Assembly: GCA_029262195.1 (NCBI GenBank)
Contig: JAJCZX010000036.1
Coordinates: 59,429-123,428 of the forward strand
Direction: 5' to 3'
From: Gemmatimonadota bacterium
Lineage (GTDB): Bacteria; Gemmatimonadota; Gemmatimonadetes; Gemmatimonadales; GWC2-71-9
DNA length: 64,000 bases
The position numbers and the translations under genes are program-made. Within the stretch, counting starts at the first letter, position 1. Every line of letters begins with the position of its first letter. Below, piece by piece: positions 52,300-61,051 of the stretch. The notes beneath the pieces were generated by a model that saw only the letters and a list, made by a program, of their open reading frames with translations, did not search any database and was not told the origin of the DNA.

Positions 52300-53895
52300 A
52301 TGAGTGAAATCCCGGCAGAATTGGTCGACAGCCTTTCTGGTCGCTACGAATTAATTGGAGCGATCGGCAGGGGTGGTATGGCAACCGTTTTCGGGGCCAG
52401 AGACCTTAAGCACAACCGGGATGTAGCGATCAAAGTTTTGAAGCCTGAGCTTTCCGCCAACCTCGGAGCCGAGCGGTTTCTCCGAGAAATCGAGATCGCG
52501 GCACAACTCCAGCACCCTCATATCTTAATGTTGATCGACTCGGGTCAGGCGGGCGACACTTTCTACTACGTCATGCCCCTTGTAGACGGAGGCACACTCC
52601 GCACGACGATCGAAAGGAGTCGATCCACAATCAAAGAAGCCACCTCTATCGTCGATAAGGTGGCGGACGCACTGAACTATGCCCATAAAAAAGGCGTAGT
52701 CCATCGCGACATTAAGCCGGAAAATATTTTGTTTTCCCACGGCCACCCGGTTGTGGGTGATTTCGGAATAGCCAAAGCTCTAAGCACGGCGGGCGCCACA
52801 GCGATCACCAGGACAGGGTTCCCCCTGGGCACGCTCGGTTACATGAGTCCCGAGCAGGCCGCCGGCTCAGCCGACCTGGGGCCCGCGAGCGATGTCTACA
52901 GCCTGGCCTGTGTTGCTTACGAAATGCTGGTCGGAGCGGTGCCCGGCGTTTGGCTGAGCGAGTCCGAGTCGGAGGAAGGTCGTTTCCGAGATGTGCCCGC
53001 TGAGCACCGGGCAGCGCTCGACGAATTCCCGCAACACGTCGAACCGGCTTTAGCCAGGGGACTGGCCCGGCGAACCTCGGACCGGTTCGGCGATCCAACC
53101 GATTTCGTGGCGGCCCTGGAAGGCACTCCCGTGGGCAGACCAGTTAAAGCCAGTCCGCGAAAGAAGTACTCTGAAGACCAGGTTGGCGAAATCGTTCGGC
53201 ATGCAGCGGAGTCACAGTTCGCGAATCCTACAACCGACGGGAATTTGACGGTGGGTGCAATAGAAGCCATCGCTGCCGACGTTGGCTTGTCCCCCGAGCG
53301 AGTCCACGACGCAATTCTCCAACTCGACACCAAATCTGACGCACCGGCACTATCCGGTGGACTCTTTTCCAGCCCTTTGCCAATCAACCTCGAGACTACG
53401 ATCAGGGGAGAAGTACCCGAGACCGATCTCGCAGCGCTGCTGGACGAGATCCGTCAGACATTGAAAGACGCCGGACGCGTCAACGAAGCCAGGGGAAAGT
53501 CCCTTTCCTGGACATCTTCTCCGCTGTATGACATGCCCAACGGCGTTGGGATCACCCACATCGCGGCAGTCCCGAAGCGGGGGGAAACAAAGATCACCAT
53601 CTCCGAAAGAACCCGAGCGCACAATATCGGAGCCACCGTTGTCTCGTTTATAGGAGGTGGATCGATTTCAGTGCTCATGGTTATCCTTGGCGAAGCCTCT
53701 TCTATATCTCCGTCCAGCGGCCTCGGAGCCGCCATGATGGCAATAACGATCGGGGCAATACCCACATGGTTGGTCGCAGGGAGGTTTCACCTTCGAAGAG
53801 TGCTGAAGACGCGCCGGAAAAAACTGGAAAAGTTGTTGGCAAGGCTGAGCAGGATTTCCCGCGATGCCGTTGAGGACGACTCCAAATCGGTATGA
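52300..53895 (+). CDS. Membrane-anchored serine/threonine kinase (kinase 2)
   Basis: 531 residues. Kinase domain with glycine loop IGRGGMATVFGARD, Lys45, HRDIKPENILF (Asp137) and DFGIAKA (154-160). Residues 300-350 share a helical module with kinases 1 and 3 (EIVRHAAESQFANPTTDGNL), then a beta region and two membrane helices near 440-490, then a basic C-tail. It overlaps the ABC ATPase gene by four bases. It is nearly identical to kinase 3 over the first 105 residues, so the two arose by duplication; the kinase may control the adjacent ABC transporter. Confidence 0.9.
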   Translation: MSEIPAELVDSLSGRYELIGAIGRGGMATVFGARDLKHNRDVAIKVLKPELSANLGAERFLREIEIAAQLQHPHILMLIDSGQAGDTFYYVMPLVDGGTLRTTIERSRSTIKEATSIVDKVADALNYAHKKGVVHRDIKPENILFSHGHPVVGDFGIAKALSTAGATAITRTGFPLGTLGYMSPEQAAGSADLGPASDVYSLACVAYEMLVGAVPGVWLSESESEEGRFRDVPAEHRAALDEFPQHVEPALARGLARRTSDRFGDPTDFVAALEGTPVGRPVKASPRKKYSEDQVGEIVRHAAESQFANPTTDGNLTVGAIEAIAADVGLSPERVHDAILQLDTKSDAPALSGGLFSSPLPINLETTIRGEVPETDLAALLDEIRQTLKDAGRVNEARGKSLSWTSSPLYDMPNGVGITHIAAVPKRGETKITISERTRAHNIGATVVSFIGGGSISVLMVILGEASSISPSSGLGAAMMAITIGAIPTWLVAGRFHLRRVLKTRRKKLEKLLARLSRISRDAVEDDSKSV

Positions 53896-54809
53896 GCAAT
53901 CCCGTCGTTTCAATTGACAACCTCGCAAAGAGCTACGGTTCTACAATTGCCGTGGACGATGTGACTCTGGAGGTTTTCGAAGGAGAAATCTTCGGACTCA
54001 TCGGCCCGAACGGCGCTGGCAAGACCACAACCATGGAATGCGTCGAGGGGCTGCGCAAAGCCGACCGAGGCACTCTTTCGGTCCTGGGCCTCGATCCCTG
54101 GCGAGAAGCAGCCGCACTGCAAAAGCGTATCGGTGTTCAGCATCAAGAGGCCCACCTGCAGAAGCGAATCAAAGTCTGGGAGGCCATCGACCTCTGGTCC
54201 ACGCTTTACTCCAAGGTCGTTGATACTAACCTGTTGCTCCAACGACTTGGTTTAGAAAACAAACGAAATGCCTGGTTCATGACTCTCTCCGGGGGACAAA
54301 AGCAGAGGCTCTTTATAGCGTTGGCTTTGATTCACGACCCTGAAGTTGTTTTTCTCGACGAGTTGACCACCGGGCTGGACCCTCAGGCCCGCAGAGCAAT
54401 CTGGGAGTTGATCACAGACATAAGGGATCGCGGCAAAACCGTCTTTCTCACGACCCACCTGATGGAAGAGGCCGAGCGGCTTTGCGATCGGGTAGCAATA
54501 ATTGAACACGGTAGGGTTATTGAAATCGGTACCCCTGCAGAGCTAGTTGAAAAGCACTGCCCGGAGCGTACAGTTGTTTTCACCAGCGACGAGGCGGGAG
54601 TTGCTGAGCGTTTGAACGGCCTGCCCAATGTCAAGGCGGTAACGAGCGATGGACTCCAACACAGCCTTAACGGCCAGGGCACCGACTTTGTCACCGATGT
54701 AATCAACGCCATCGCCAGCGAGAAAATTCGTGTTACAGGTTTTCGTACTGAGACTCCAACACTCGAAGATGTATTCTTGAGACTCACCGGCCACGGGATC
54801 AGAGACTAA
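53892..54809 (+). CDS. ABC transporter ATP-binding protein (drug/antibiotic type)
   Basis: 305 residues. Walker A GPNGAGKTT, signature LSGGQKQRL, Walker B VVFLDELTTGLDP and the switch His (TTHLMEEAERL) are all present, so it is active. The C-terminal extension is of the DrrA/NatA type that often couples to an ABC-2 permease. It overlaps kinase 2 by four bases and abuts the permease gene directly. Confidence 0.93.
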   Translation: MSNPVVSIDNLAKSYGSTIAVDDVTLEVFEGEIFGLIGPNGAGKTTTMECVEGLRKADRGTLSVLGLDPWREAAALQKRIGVQHQEAHLQKRIKVWEAIDLWSTLYSKVVDTNLLLQRLGLENKRNAWFMTLSGGQKQRLFIALALIHDPEVVFLDELTTGLDPQARRAIWELITDIRDRGKTVFLTTHLMEEAERLCDRVAIIEHGRVIEIGTPAELVEKHCPERTVVFTSDEAGVAERLNGLPNVKAVTSDGLQHSLNGQGTDFVTDVINAIASEKIRVTGFRTETPTLEDVFLRLTGHGIRD

Positions 54810-55553
54810 ATGTTGACCGGCTTCTTAAAACTCACCTGGATCGAGATCAAAGTGTTCGCGCGAGAACCGATGGGTCTGGTGGGCAACCTGTTAATCCCCG
54901 TCATGGTATTTCTGGTGGTTGGGCGGTTCGTGGGGACGGGACGGTTGGATACCATGACGTTGAATCCCCCACCATTCAACGTGCCTGTGCTGGGTGCGCT
55001 TTTCATCGCGATCGGGTCCGTATTTTCTTTGGTGGCGGTAATTACGATTTACCGAGAGGGGGGGATCCTAAAAAGGCTTCGCGCTACTCCACTTTCCCCC
55101 GTCACCATACTCGGCGCCCACGTTGTAGTGAAATTGTTGTTCACGGTCCTGGCGCTGGCTCTCCTGGTTCTCGCGGGTCGACAGTTCTTCCCCGGTGCAA
55201 TCGACGTAAACATGGTCAGTTTCACTGGAGCACTTTTGCTCGGCACTGTAAGTATTCTTTCAATGGGTTTCCTTATTGCCAGCATCGTACCTACCGCCCG
55301 TTTTGCCGGGCCGATAACCACCGCAGTCTTGTATCCTATGCTGGCAATCTCCGGTTTGTTTTTTCCGGTCGGGCAACTCCCTCCACCACTCCAAATCCTC
55401 ACCCGGTTCCTGCCCACGACGCACGCCACGACTTTAATGCTCGACATTTGGAACGGAGGAGGTTGGGTAGCATCCTGGGTTAGCGTTATGGCACTCGTCC
55501 TACTGTTCGCATTCTACACGGCCATCTCAGCAAAAGTGTTTCGTTGGGAATAA
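54810..55553 (+). CDS. ABC-2 type permease
   Basis: 247 residues with six hydrophobic segments and the late ISGLFFPVGQLPPPLQILTRFLPTTHAT region typical of ABC-2 permeases. It starts in the same base after the ATPase stop, so it is its membrane partner. The substrate is unknown; drug, lipid or polysaccharide export are all possible. It lies between the two kinases, which frame the transporter. Confidence 0.88.
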   Translation: MLTGFLKLTWIEIKVFAREPMGLVGNLLIPVMVFLVVGRFVGTGRLDTMTLNPPPFNVPVLGALFIAIGSVFSLVAVITIYREGGILKRLRATPLSPVTILGAHVVVKLLFTVLALALLVLAGRQFFPGAIDVNMVSFTGALLLGTVSILSMGFLIASIVPTARFAGPITTAVLYPMLAISGLFFPVGQLPPPLQILTRFLPTTHATTLMLDIWNGGGWVASWVSVMALVLLFAFYTAISAKVFRWE

Positions 55554-55582
55554 CCGGCGCATTCCTTTCTCTTTGATAGACA

Positions 55583-55597
55583 CTAAACGTAGTTTAG
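55583..55597 (+). promoter_or_regulatory. Palindrome directly before kinase 3
   Basis: CTAAAC-GTA-GTTTAG is a perfect six-pair inverted repeat with a three-base loop, only three bases before ATG 55601 and where a ribosome site would be. It resembles the palindrome before the TonB-dependent receptor and could be an operator or translation-blocking hairpin. Confidence 0.4.
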
Positions 55598-55600
55598 AGC

Positions 55601-57166
55601 ATGGCTGAGATTCCCCCGGAACTGTCGGACGCGCTGTCCGACCACTACGAGTTACGCGGAGTTGTTGGACGCGGTGGTATGGCCACCGTTTACGGTGCCA
55701 GAGACCTGAAGCACAACCGAGACGTCGCCATCAAAGTCTTGAAGCCCGAGTTGTCCGCAAATCTTGGTGCCGAAAGATTTTTGAGGGAAATTGAGATAGC
55801 GGCCCAACTTCAACATCCGCACATCCTGATGTTGATCGACTCCGGGCAGGCGGGCGACACCTTTTACTATGTGATGCCCCTTGTCGACGGGGGTTCTCTC
55901 AGGGCCAGAATCGAGGGCGGACGTACCAACCTGGATCAAGCTATCACCATCACATCGAAAGTAGCCGATGCGCTTGCTTACGCACACGGGCAAGGTGTGG
56001 TGCATCGTGACATAAAACCAGAAAACATTCTCTTCTCCCATGGGCACCCCGTGGTAGGAGACTTCGGAATCGCCAAGGCATTGAGCACAGCAGGATCCAC
56101 CGCGATAACACGAACTGGTTTCCCCCTCGGTACCGTCGGATACATGAGCCCGGAACAAGCGGCAGGATCGACTGACCTGGGACCTGCCACTGACGTATAC
56201 AGCCTTGCCTGCGTTACCTACGAAATGTTGATGGGAGCCGTGCCGGGCGTCTGGTTGAGCGAAGCGGAATCCGACGACGGCCACATGGTAGACATCCCGG
56301 CTGAGCATCGAGAACTGTTTTACGATTTACCCGATCATATCGAGCCGGCACTTGCCAGAGGATTGGCCAGGCGACCACGTGATCGGTTCGACAACCCGGA
56401 GGAATTCGTCGCCGCGCTTAGCGCCAGGAAGAAAGTGAAGAAGCGCTTTCCGGAAAAGAAGGTCGACGAGATCATCCGGCGCGCCGCCGAAGCGCAACTT
56501 GCCAACCCGACGGTGGATGGAAGTTTGACCGTTGGCGCCATCGAGGAGATCGCTGCCGACGTTGGACTGTCTCCGGAACGGGTGCGGATCGCAATTGGCC
56601 AGGTTGAAAGGCCACCGGATTTGGCAGCGTTGCAAACGATGCGGACCGGGTTGTTCTCTTTACCGTCACACCTGGAAGTGGAGTCGAAAATCCCCGGAGA
56701 ACTTCCACAATCTGAATTCGGCGACCTTCTCGACGAGATCCAACGCAGCCTGAAGGACGTTGGAACCGTGAGTGAAACTCTGGGGGCTTTTTCGTGGAAC
56801 AACGCGACGTGGGAGGGCGGCGGCATCCATGTCAATGTGAGACCGAGGCACGGTGAGACCACACTCAGGATCTCGGAACCCGCCGGATCCTATAAGGCGT
56901 TGGTTTCTTTGGTTTCAATAGTTGGTGGCGGTGTTTTGACGTTCGGAGTAGCAGCAGGGGCGGTGCTTACGGGAGTAATTGATCAAGCTGGCGCGCGAGA
57001 CCTGGTGATCATCGCAAGCGTGACCTTCCCGGGCAGCTTTCTCGCGGGCCGAGTATTCTTGCGCGAATTGTTGCGTACCCGGAGACAAAAGCTCGGCGCA
57101 TTGATGCGGCGACTGGTCGGCGTGTCGCGGGAGGCCATGGAACGAGATTCAGGCGCCCAAAACTAA
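55601..57166 (+). CDS. Membrane-anchored serine/threonine kinase (kinase 3)
   Basis: 521 residues, paralogous to kinase 2. Kinase domain complete: VGRGGMATVYGARD, Lys45, HRDIKPENILF and DFGIAKA. The EIIRRAAEAQLANPTVDGSL module and the C-terminal two-helix membrane segment (near 435-490) match kinases 1 and 2. It lacks a clear ribosome site; a palindrome occupies that place. It follows the permease by 47 bases and is likely part of the same kinase-ABC-kinase cassette. Confidence 0.9.
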   Translation: MAEIPPELSDALSDHYELRGVVGRGGMATVYGARDLKHNRDVAIKVLKPELSANLGAERFLREIEIAAQLQHPHILMLIDSGQAGDTFYYVMPLVDGGSLRARIEGGRTNLDQAITITSKVADALAYAHGQGVVHRDIKPENILFSHGHPVVGDFGIAKALSTAGSTAITRTGFPLGTVGYMSPEQAAGSTDLGPATDVYSLACVTYEMLMGAVPGVWLSEAESDDGHMVDIPAEHRELFYDLPDHIEPALARGLARRPRDRFDNPEEFVAALSARKKVKKRFPEKKVDEIIRRAAEAQLANPTVDGSLTVGAIEEIAADVGLSPERVRIAIGQVERPPDLAALQTMRTGLFSLPSHLEVESKIPGELPQSEFGDLLDEIQRSLKDVGTVSETLGAFSWNNATWEGGGIHVNVRPRHGETTLRISEPAGSYKALVSLVSIVGGGVLTFGVAAGAVLTGVIDQAGARDLVIIASVTFPGSFLAGRVFLRELLRTRRQKLGALMRRLVGVSREAMERDSGAQN

Positions 57167-57188
57167 CGTGGCAAGAACACTAATAAGC

Positions 57189-59870
57189 TTACTCCGCCCG
57201 CAAGGCGCTCATCGGATCAACCTTGCTGGCTCTACGGGCCGGTATCACACAAGCCAGAACACCGACGACAAGCAGGACTCCACCGACAATGCTATAGGTA
57301 GCGGCGTCGACGGGCGACACACCAAAAACGATTGACGCCACGAAACGCGACAGTGCGAGGGCTCCTGCAAGGCCTGCACCCAGGCCTATGACCACGGGAA
57401 CCATACCCTGCCTCACGACCAGCCCAAACACTTTTTTTCCGGTAGCCCCTAAGGCTAAACGGATACCCATCTCTAATCTGCGCTCCGCGATTCCGTAGGA
57501 GACTGTGCCGTAGGTTCCTACCGCCACGAGCGCCAGGGCAATGAAACCAAAGGCCCCGAACAACACGAGATAAAAAATTGGCGTCACTAAAGAATCCCTG
57601 ACACGCTCATCCAGAGTGGCGATGGAAGCGATTACCTGGTCGGCGTCCACGCTCCAAACCGCGGCTCGCAACTCCGAGCTCAACTGCGCCATCGGCAGAT
57701 CGCTTTCGATAGCAATCGCAAACCGTGAAAAGAAGTAAAGGTCCTCAATCGTGTGGGGCACATAAAGAACCGCAGAAGCATCCCGGTTGAGGCGGCCCGG
57801 TGCCATGTCTTCAATGACGCCAATCACTTCGAAGTAGGGATCTTCGCTGTCGGGGCCGCCGAGGCGCACCAGACGGCCCAGCGCGCTTTCGCTGTTCAGG
57901 AAAATTTTTTCGAACGCGCGATTGACAACAGCTACGTAGGCGCGGGAATCAACTTCGGCCGCGGTCATGAAACGACCCCCGGGCAGCAGCCGTGCACCGA
58001 GAACTTCCAGGTACCTGGAATCAATTTGCTGCCATGGCAAGAAAACACGAGACTCGTCGGAGTTGGTTCCCCCCTGGATCGTGTAGCTCCCTGCTACGTT
58101 CGGGTTACCGAAAGGTCGACCTGCCGTAAACGCAACGCGACGTACGCCGGAAATCGCTGCGACTTGATCCACGACCTCACCCGTGAATTGACGCCGCAGT
58201 TCGGGCGTCTCGTAGAAGGAACGGGCGTTGATCCGTATGTCCGAGATGCCTTCGGTTTCAAAACCTGGATCTACATTCAGAATTCGTACGAAACTGTTCA
58301 GCAAAAGCGCGGCTCCCACAACCATGATCACAGCCACCCCAACCTCACCTGCGACCAGAATGTTTCGCACTTTGTTTCCAGACCCATCGCTCCCGCGGCT
58401 CCCCGCCTTAAGTCCCATCGTGATATCCCGCCCGGAGGCCTGAATGGCCGGGATTACTCCGAAACCGATTCCAGTCACCACGGCGGCGGCCAACGCAACC
58501 CACAACATCGTGGAGTCGACAACCACTTCTTCCATGCGGGGAATATTTCCAGGATTGATAGATCGGAAGTAGCGCACCCCAATAGTGGCGAGGCCATAAC
58601 CTCCAACCCCTCCGGCCAGGCCAAGCGTAAGACTCTCTGTTAACAACTGACGGATCAGGCGGGTCCGGCTGGCCCCGAGGGCGGCACGCACTGAAAACTC
58701 ACGCGCTCGCGCAGTAGCTCGTGCCAAAAGCAAATGAGCGACGTTGGAGCATGCCATCAAGACAAGCAGCAGTGACGCACCTAACATCGCAACCAACGAA
58801 TTGGCCTGGGGACGCATGGTCAACGTCTTCAACATCTCGAAGGCCGGTACAAACTCGTCGTCGGTTCCTGCGGCTTCCATATCCGGGTCCAGGATCGCTG
58901 CTGTTACCCGCTCTAATTCCTCAAAAGCCAACGCCGGACTCACTCCCTCTCGGAGTAAGCCCACAACACGAACGAACCAGGCTCGCATCTCGGTCATGTC
59001 TCTGCCCGATTGGCCGAGCGGCATCAAAACATCGATCTCTTCAAGGTCTATTTCTTCGGGTAAAACCAATCCCCGCGGAAGAACACCAATTACTGTCCGC
59101 GATACCTCATTGAGATGCAGGTTACGACCAATTATGCCCGAGTCCGCGCCAAACCGATTCCTCCAAATGGCATCGCTTATGAGAATCACCGCATCGGTTC
59201 CAGGAGCGTCTTCTTCTGGTGAAAACCACCGTCCTAATTGTGGGACCACGCCAAACGCCTTTGAAAAATCGTGATCGACATACGCCCCACGGTAACGTTC
59301 CGGCTCGCCATTTCCGGTCAGATCCACATTTTCTCCCGAAATGGTGCCTGTCAAAGCGTCATATGATGAAAGGTTTTCCTTCCACGCGCTGTATAGGCCG
59401 GGGGCCACGGAGAACACCCTGCCGGCCCACTGTTCATCGCTAGGACTGGACCCAATTCCCACAAGGCGATCCGAGTCGGGATATGGCAACGGGCGCCAGA
59501 GAACAGTGTTGGTCACACTGAAAAAAGTTGTACCAGCTCCGATTCCCAACGAGAGCGTGAACACAGCGGCCAACGTGACAGCAGGAATTTTTTTTAGAAC
59601 CCGAAGGGAGTACCCAACGTCGCTCCACAACTCAGCGAAAAAAGAGTTTCGCCCCACTCGCTTTCGCTCACTCCAATGGAGCGCCAGGCCAGCGCGGGCC
59701 GACGATGCGATTTGTGAAAACAACCAGAGACGGGCTCCAACGAATCCTCTTGTTCGCCGAACATCGACATACGCTTCGGTCAGGTCACCGACAACCCCTT
59801 CTCCTGTCATCGGCCCATACAGAACGACCAAAAGGCGGACGACCCACCGAGGAAGGAGGTTATGACTCAC
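57189..59870 (-). CDS. ADOP-type MacB/FtsX-like permease 2
   Basis: 893 residues with the same duplicated architecture as ADOP 1: an N-terminal cytoplasmic prefix, a first FtsX half starting VFTLSLGIGAGTTFFSVTN, and a second one with LVAVGTYGTVSYGIAERRLEMGIRLALGA and a C-terminal DPMSALRAE. Membrane helices flank both extracytoplasmic regions. It overlaps the padR2 gene by four bases (ATGA), so they are co-transcribed and coupled. Confidence 0.88.
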   Translation of the reverse strand: MSHNLLPRWVVRLLVVLYGPMTGEGVVGDLTEAYVDVRRTRGFVGARLWLFSQIASSARAGLALHWSERKRVGRNSFFAELWSDVGYSLRVLKKIPAVTLAAVFTLSLGIGAGTTFFSVTNTVLWRPLPYPDSDRLVGIGSSPSDEQWAGRVFSVAPGLYSAWKENLSSYDALTGTISGENVDLTGNGEPERYRGAYVDHDFSKAFGVVPQLGRWFSPEEDAPGTDAVILISDAIWRNRFGADSGIIGRNLHLNEVSRTVIGVLPRGLVLPEEIDLEEIDVLMPLGQSGRDMTEMRAWFVRVVGLLREGVSPALAFEELERVTAAILDPDMEAAGTDDEFVPAFEMLKTLTMRPQANSLVAMLGASLLLVLMACSNVAHLLLARATARAREFSVRAALGASRTRLIRQLLTESLTLGLAGGVGGYGLATIGVRYFRSINPGNIPRMEEVVVDSTMLWVALAAAVVTGIGFGVIPAIQASGRDITMGLKAGSRGSDGSGNKVRNILVAGEVGVAVIMVVGAALLLNSFVRILNVDPGFETEGISDIRINARSFYETPELRRQFTGEVVDQVAAISGVRRVAFTAGRPFGNPNVAGSYTIQGGTNSDESRVFLPWQQIDSRYLEVLGARLLPGGRFMTAAEVDSRAYVAVVNRAFEKIFLNSESALGRLVRLGGPDSEDPYFEVIGVIEDMAPGRLNRDASAVLYVPHTIEDLYFFSRFAIAIESDLPMAQLSSELRAAVWSVDADQVIASIATLDERVRDSLVTPIFYLVLFGAFGFIALALVAVGTYGTVSYGIAERRLEMGIRLALGATGKKVFGLVVRQGMVPVVIGLGAGLAGALALSRFVASIVFGVSPVDAATYSIVGGVLLVVGVLACVIPARRASKVDPMSALRAE

Positions 59871-60211
59871 TGACCTTTGCCCTCGGCGAGGCGGGCGACA
59901 GTTTCCTCAAGGCCATCTGCCATTTTCATCAATCCGCCGTAGACCACATGCAGGATACGTGCACCTTCTGTTTCCAATTCGTAGTGGCGTTTTCTTCGTC
60001 CGCCACGTTCTGCCGTGGGTTCCCCCATCCACGACCGCACTAACTTGCGCTTTTCCAGACGATCAAGTGCCGTATATATCGCGCCCGAACCAACTGTCTT
60101 TCCCGCCCGCTCCTCAAGTTCGCGCCAGATATTGAAACCGTACGCTCTGGGTCCGAGGCGCACGATGGAAAACAGAATCATTTGCTCAAGCTCGCCTAGT
60201 CTCGTAGACAT
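59867..60211 (-). CDS. PadR-family transcriptional regulator (padR2)
   Basis: About 114 residues from ATG 60211, with a GGAG site; a longer frame to 60361 has no support. Winged helix: LGELEQMILFSIVRLGPRAYG, then GSGAIYTALDRLEKRKLVRS and the wing GGRRKRHYELETEGARIL. It belongs to the PadR group next to ADOP permeases. A near-perfect inverted repeat overlaps its ribosome site and promoter, the likely autoregulatory operator. Confidence 0.9.
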   Translation of the reverse strand: MSTRLGELEQMILFSIVRLGPRAYGFNIWRELEERAGKTVGSGAIYTALDRLEKRKLVRSWMGEPTAERGGRRKRHYELETEGARILHVVYGGLMKMADGLEETVARLAEGKGQ

Positions 60212-60248
60212 ATCTCCTACAGTATTAGTGTTTGTAATGTAGGATATA
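60211..60248 (-). promoter_or_regulatory. Candidate PadR operator overlapping padR2 start
   Basis: TATCTCCTACA (60211-60221) and TGTAGGATATA (60238-60248) are inverted arms (about 10 of 11 positions pair) with a 16-base centre. The arms cover the ribosome site and start codon of padR2, so binding would repress its own operon. Confidence 0.6.
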
Positions 60249-60425
60249 TACCAGCAGAACGACAAAGTTCCATAAATCGACATCGCACTGGCGCCGAGTC
60301 GGGAATCGAAACGGGCCGCCCGAGAATCTAGATGTTTCAATTTGTTACGGTTATTAATCACATGTGACCTTTGTGCCCGTTCGGTGGTATTGAACTACGG
60401 AGACATACTGTTTTTGTGAGGTAAA

Positions 60426-60908
60426 ATGAGACATTCGAGAATTTTCGCAGTACTTGGAGCGATCGGTCTCTCCGCTTGCTCCAATTCGCTCGGACCGGGG
60501 AACACCGGACTGATCGCACCATCGTTTTGGCTACTGATCAGCATAGAATCCGGCGGAACTACCGTTGACGCCACAACTCTTACGAGAGCGCCAACAATGA
60601 ACTTCGGGAATCTTTCAGGTTCTCGGACTGATATTGAAGGATTCGGAGGCTGCAATACGTTTGGCGCAGAGGCGACCTTGGGGAAAAGCACAGTCACTGT
60701 CGGACAATTTTCTTCCACCGAAATAGGCTGCCAACCATCAATCCAGGCGATCGAACAACCCTACTTCGAAATCTTGACGGGTGCGGTGCGCTTCGAAACC
60801 GACATAGACGACCTCAGGGACGACCCTTCTTTCAGCCCCCCGGGCCCGACTTTGATAATAGAATCCGCCAACGGAGACAGATTGGTTTTTGAAGGGGCGA
60901 CGCTTTAG
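60426..60908 (+). CDS. META-domain lipoprotein (HslJ-like)
   Basis: 160 residues with a lipobox (LSAC). The META domain is visible in SGSRTDIEGFGGCNTFGAEA and FSSTEIGCQPSIQAIEQPYFEIL, with the two conserved Cys. HslJ-like proteins are envelope stress-related, of unclear function. It is on the plus strand between padR2 and an S41 peptidase gene. Confidence 0.8.
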   Translation: MRHSRIFAVLGAIGLSACSNSLGPGNTGLIAPSFWLLISIESGGTTVDATTLTRAPTMNFGNLSGSRTDIEGFGGCNTFGAEATLGKSTVTVGQFSSTEIGCQPSIQAIEQPYFEILTGAVRFETDIDDLRDDPSFSPPGPTLIIESANGDRLVFEGATL

Positions 60909-61051
60909 AGTTTCTACGTCTCGTGGCGTTCAATTAACGCACGCCGCACGGCTCGGGCGGTCGAGGTACCGTCTGCCGCACATTCGGCATTTGGAATGTC
61001 AACCTTTCCCTACGATCAGGCATCCTAGTTAGAAGACCGAACGGAGAGATA

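Noticed and set aside
57753..58643. Long plus-strand open frame of 296 residues
   Set aside because: It is antisense to the well-supported ADOP 2 permease, has no recognisable domain and shows low-complexity composition typical of a shadow frame.
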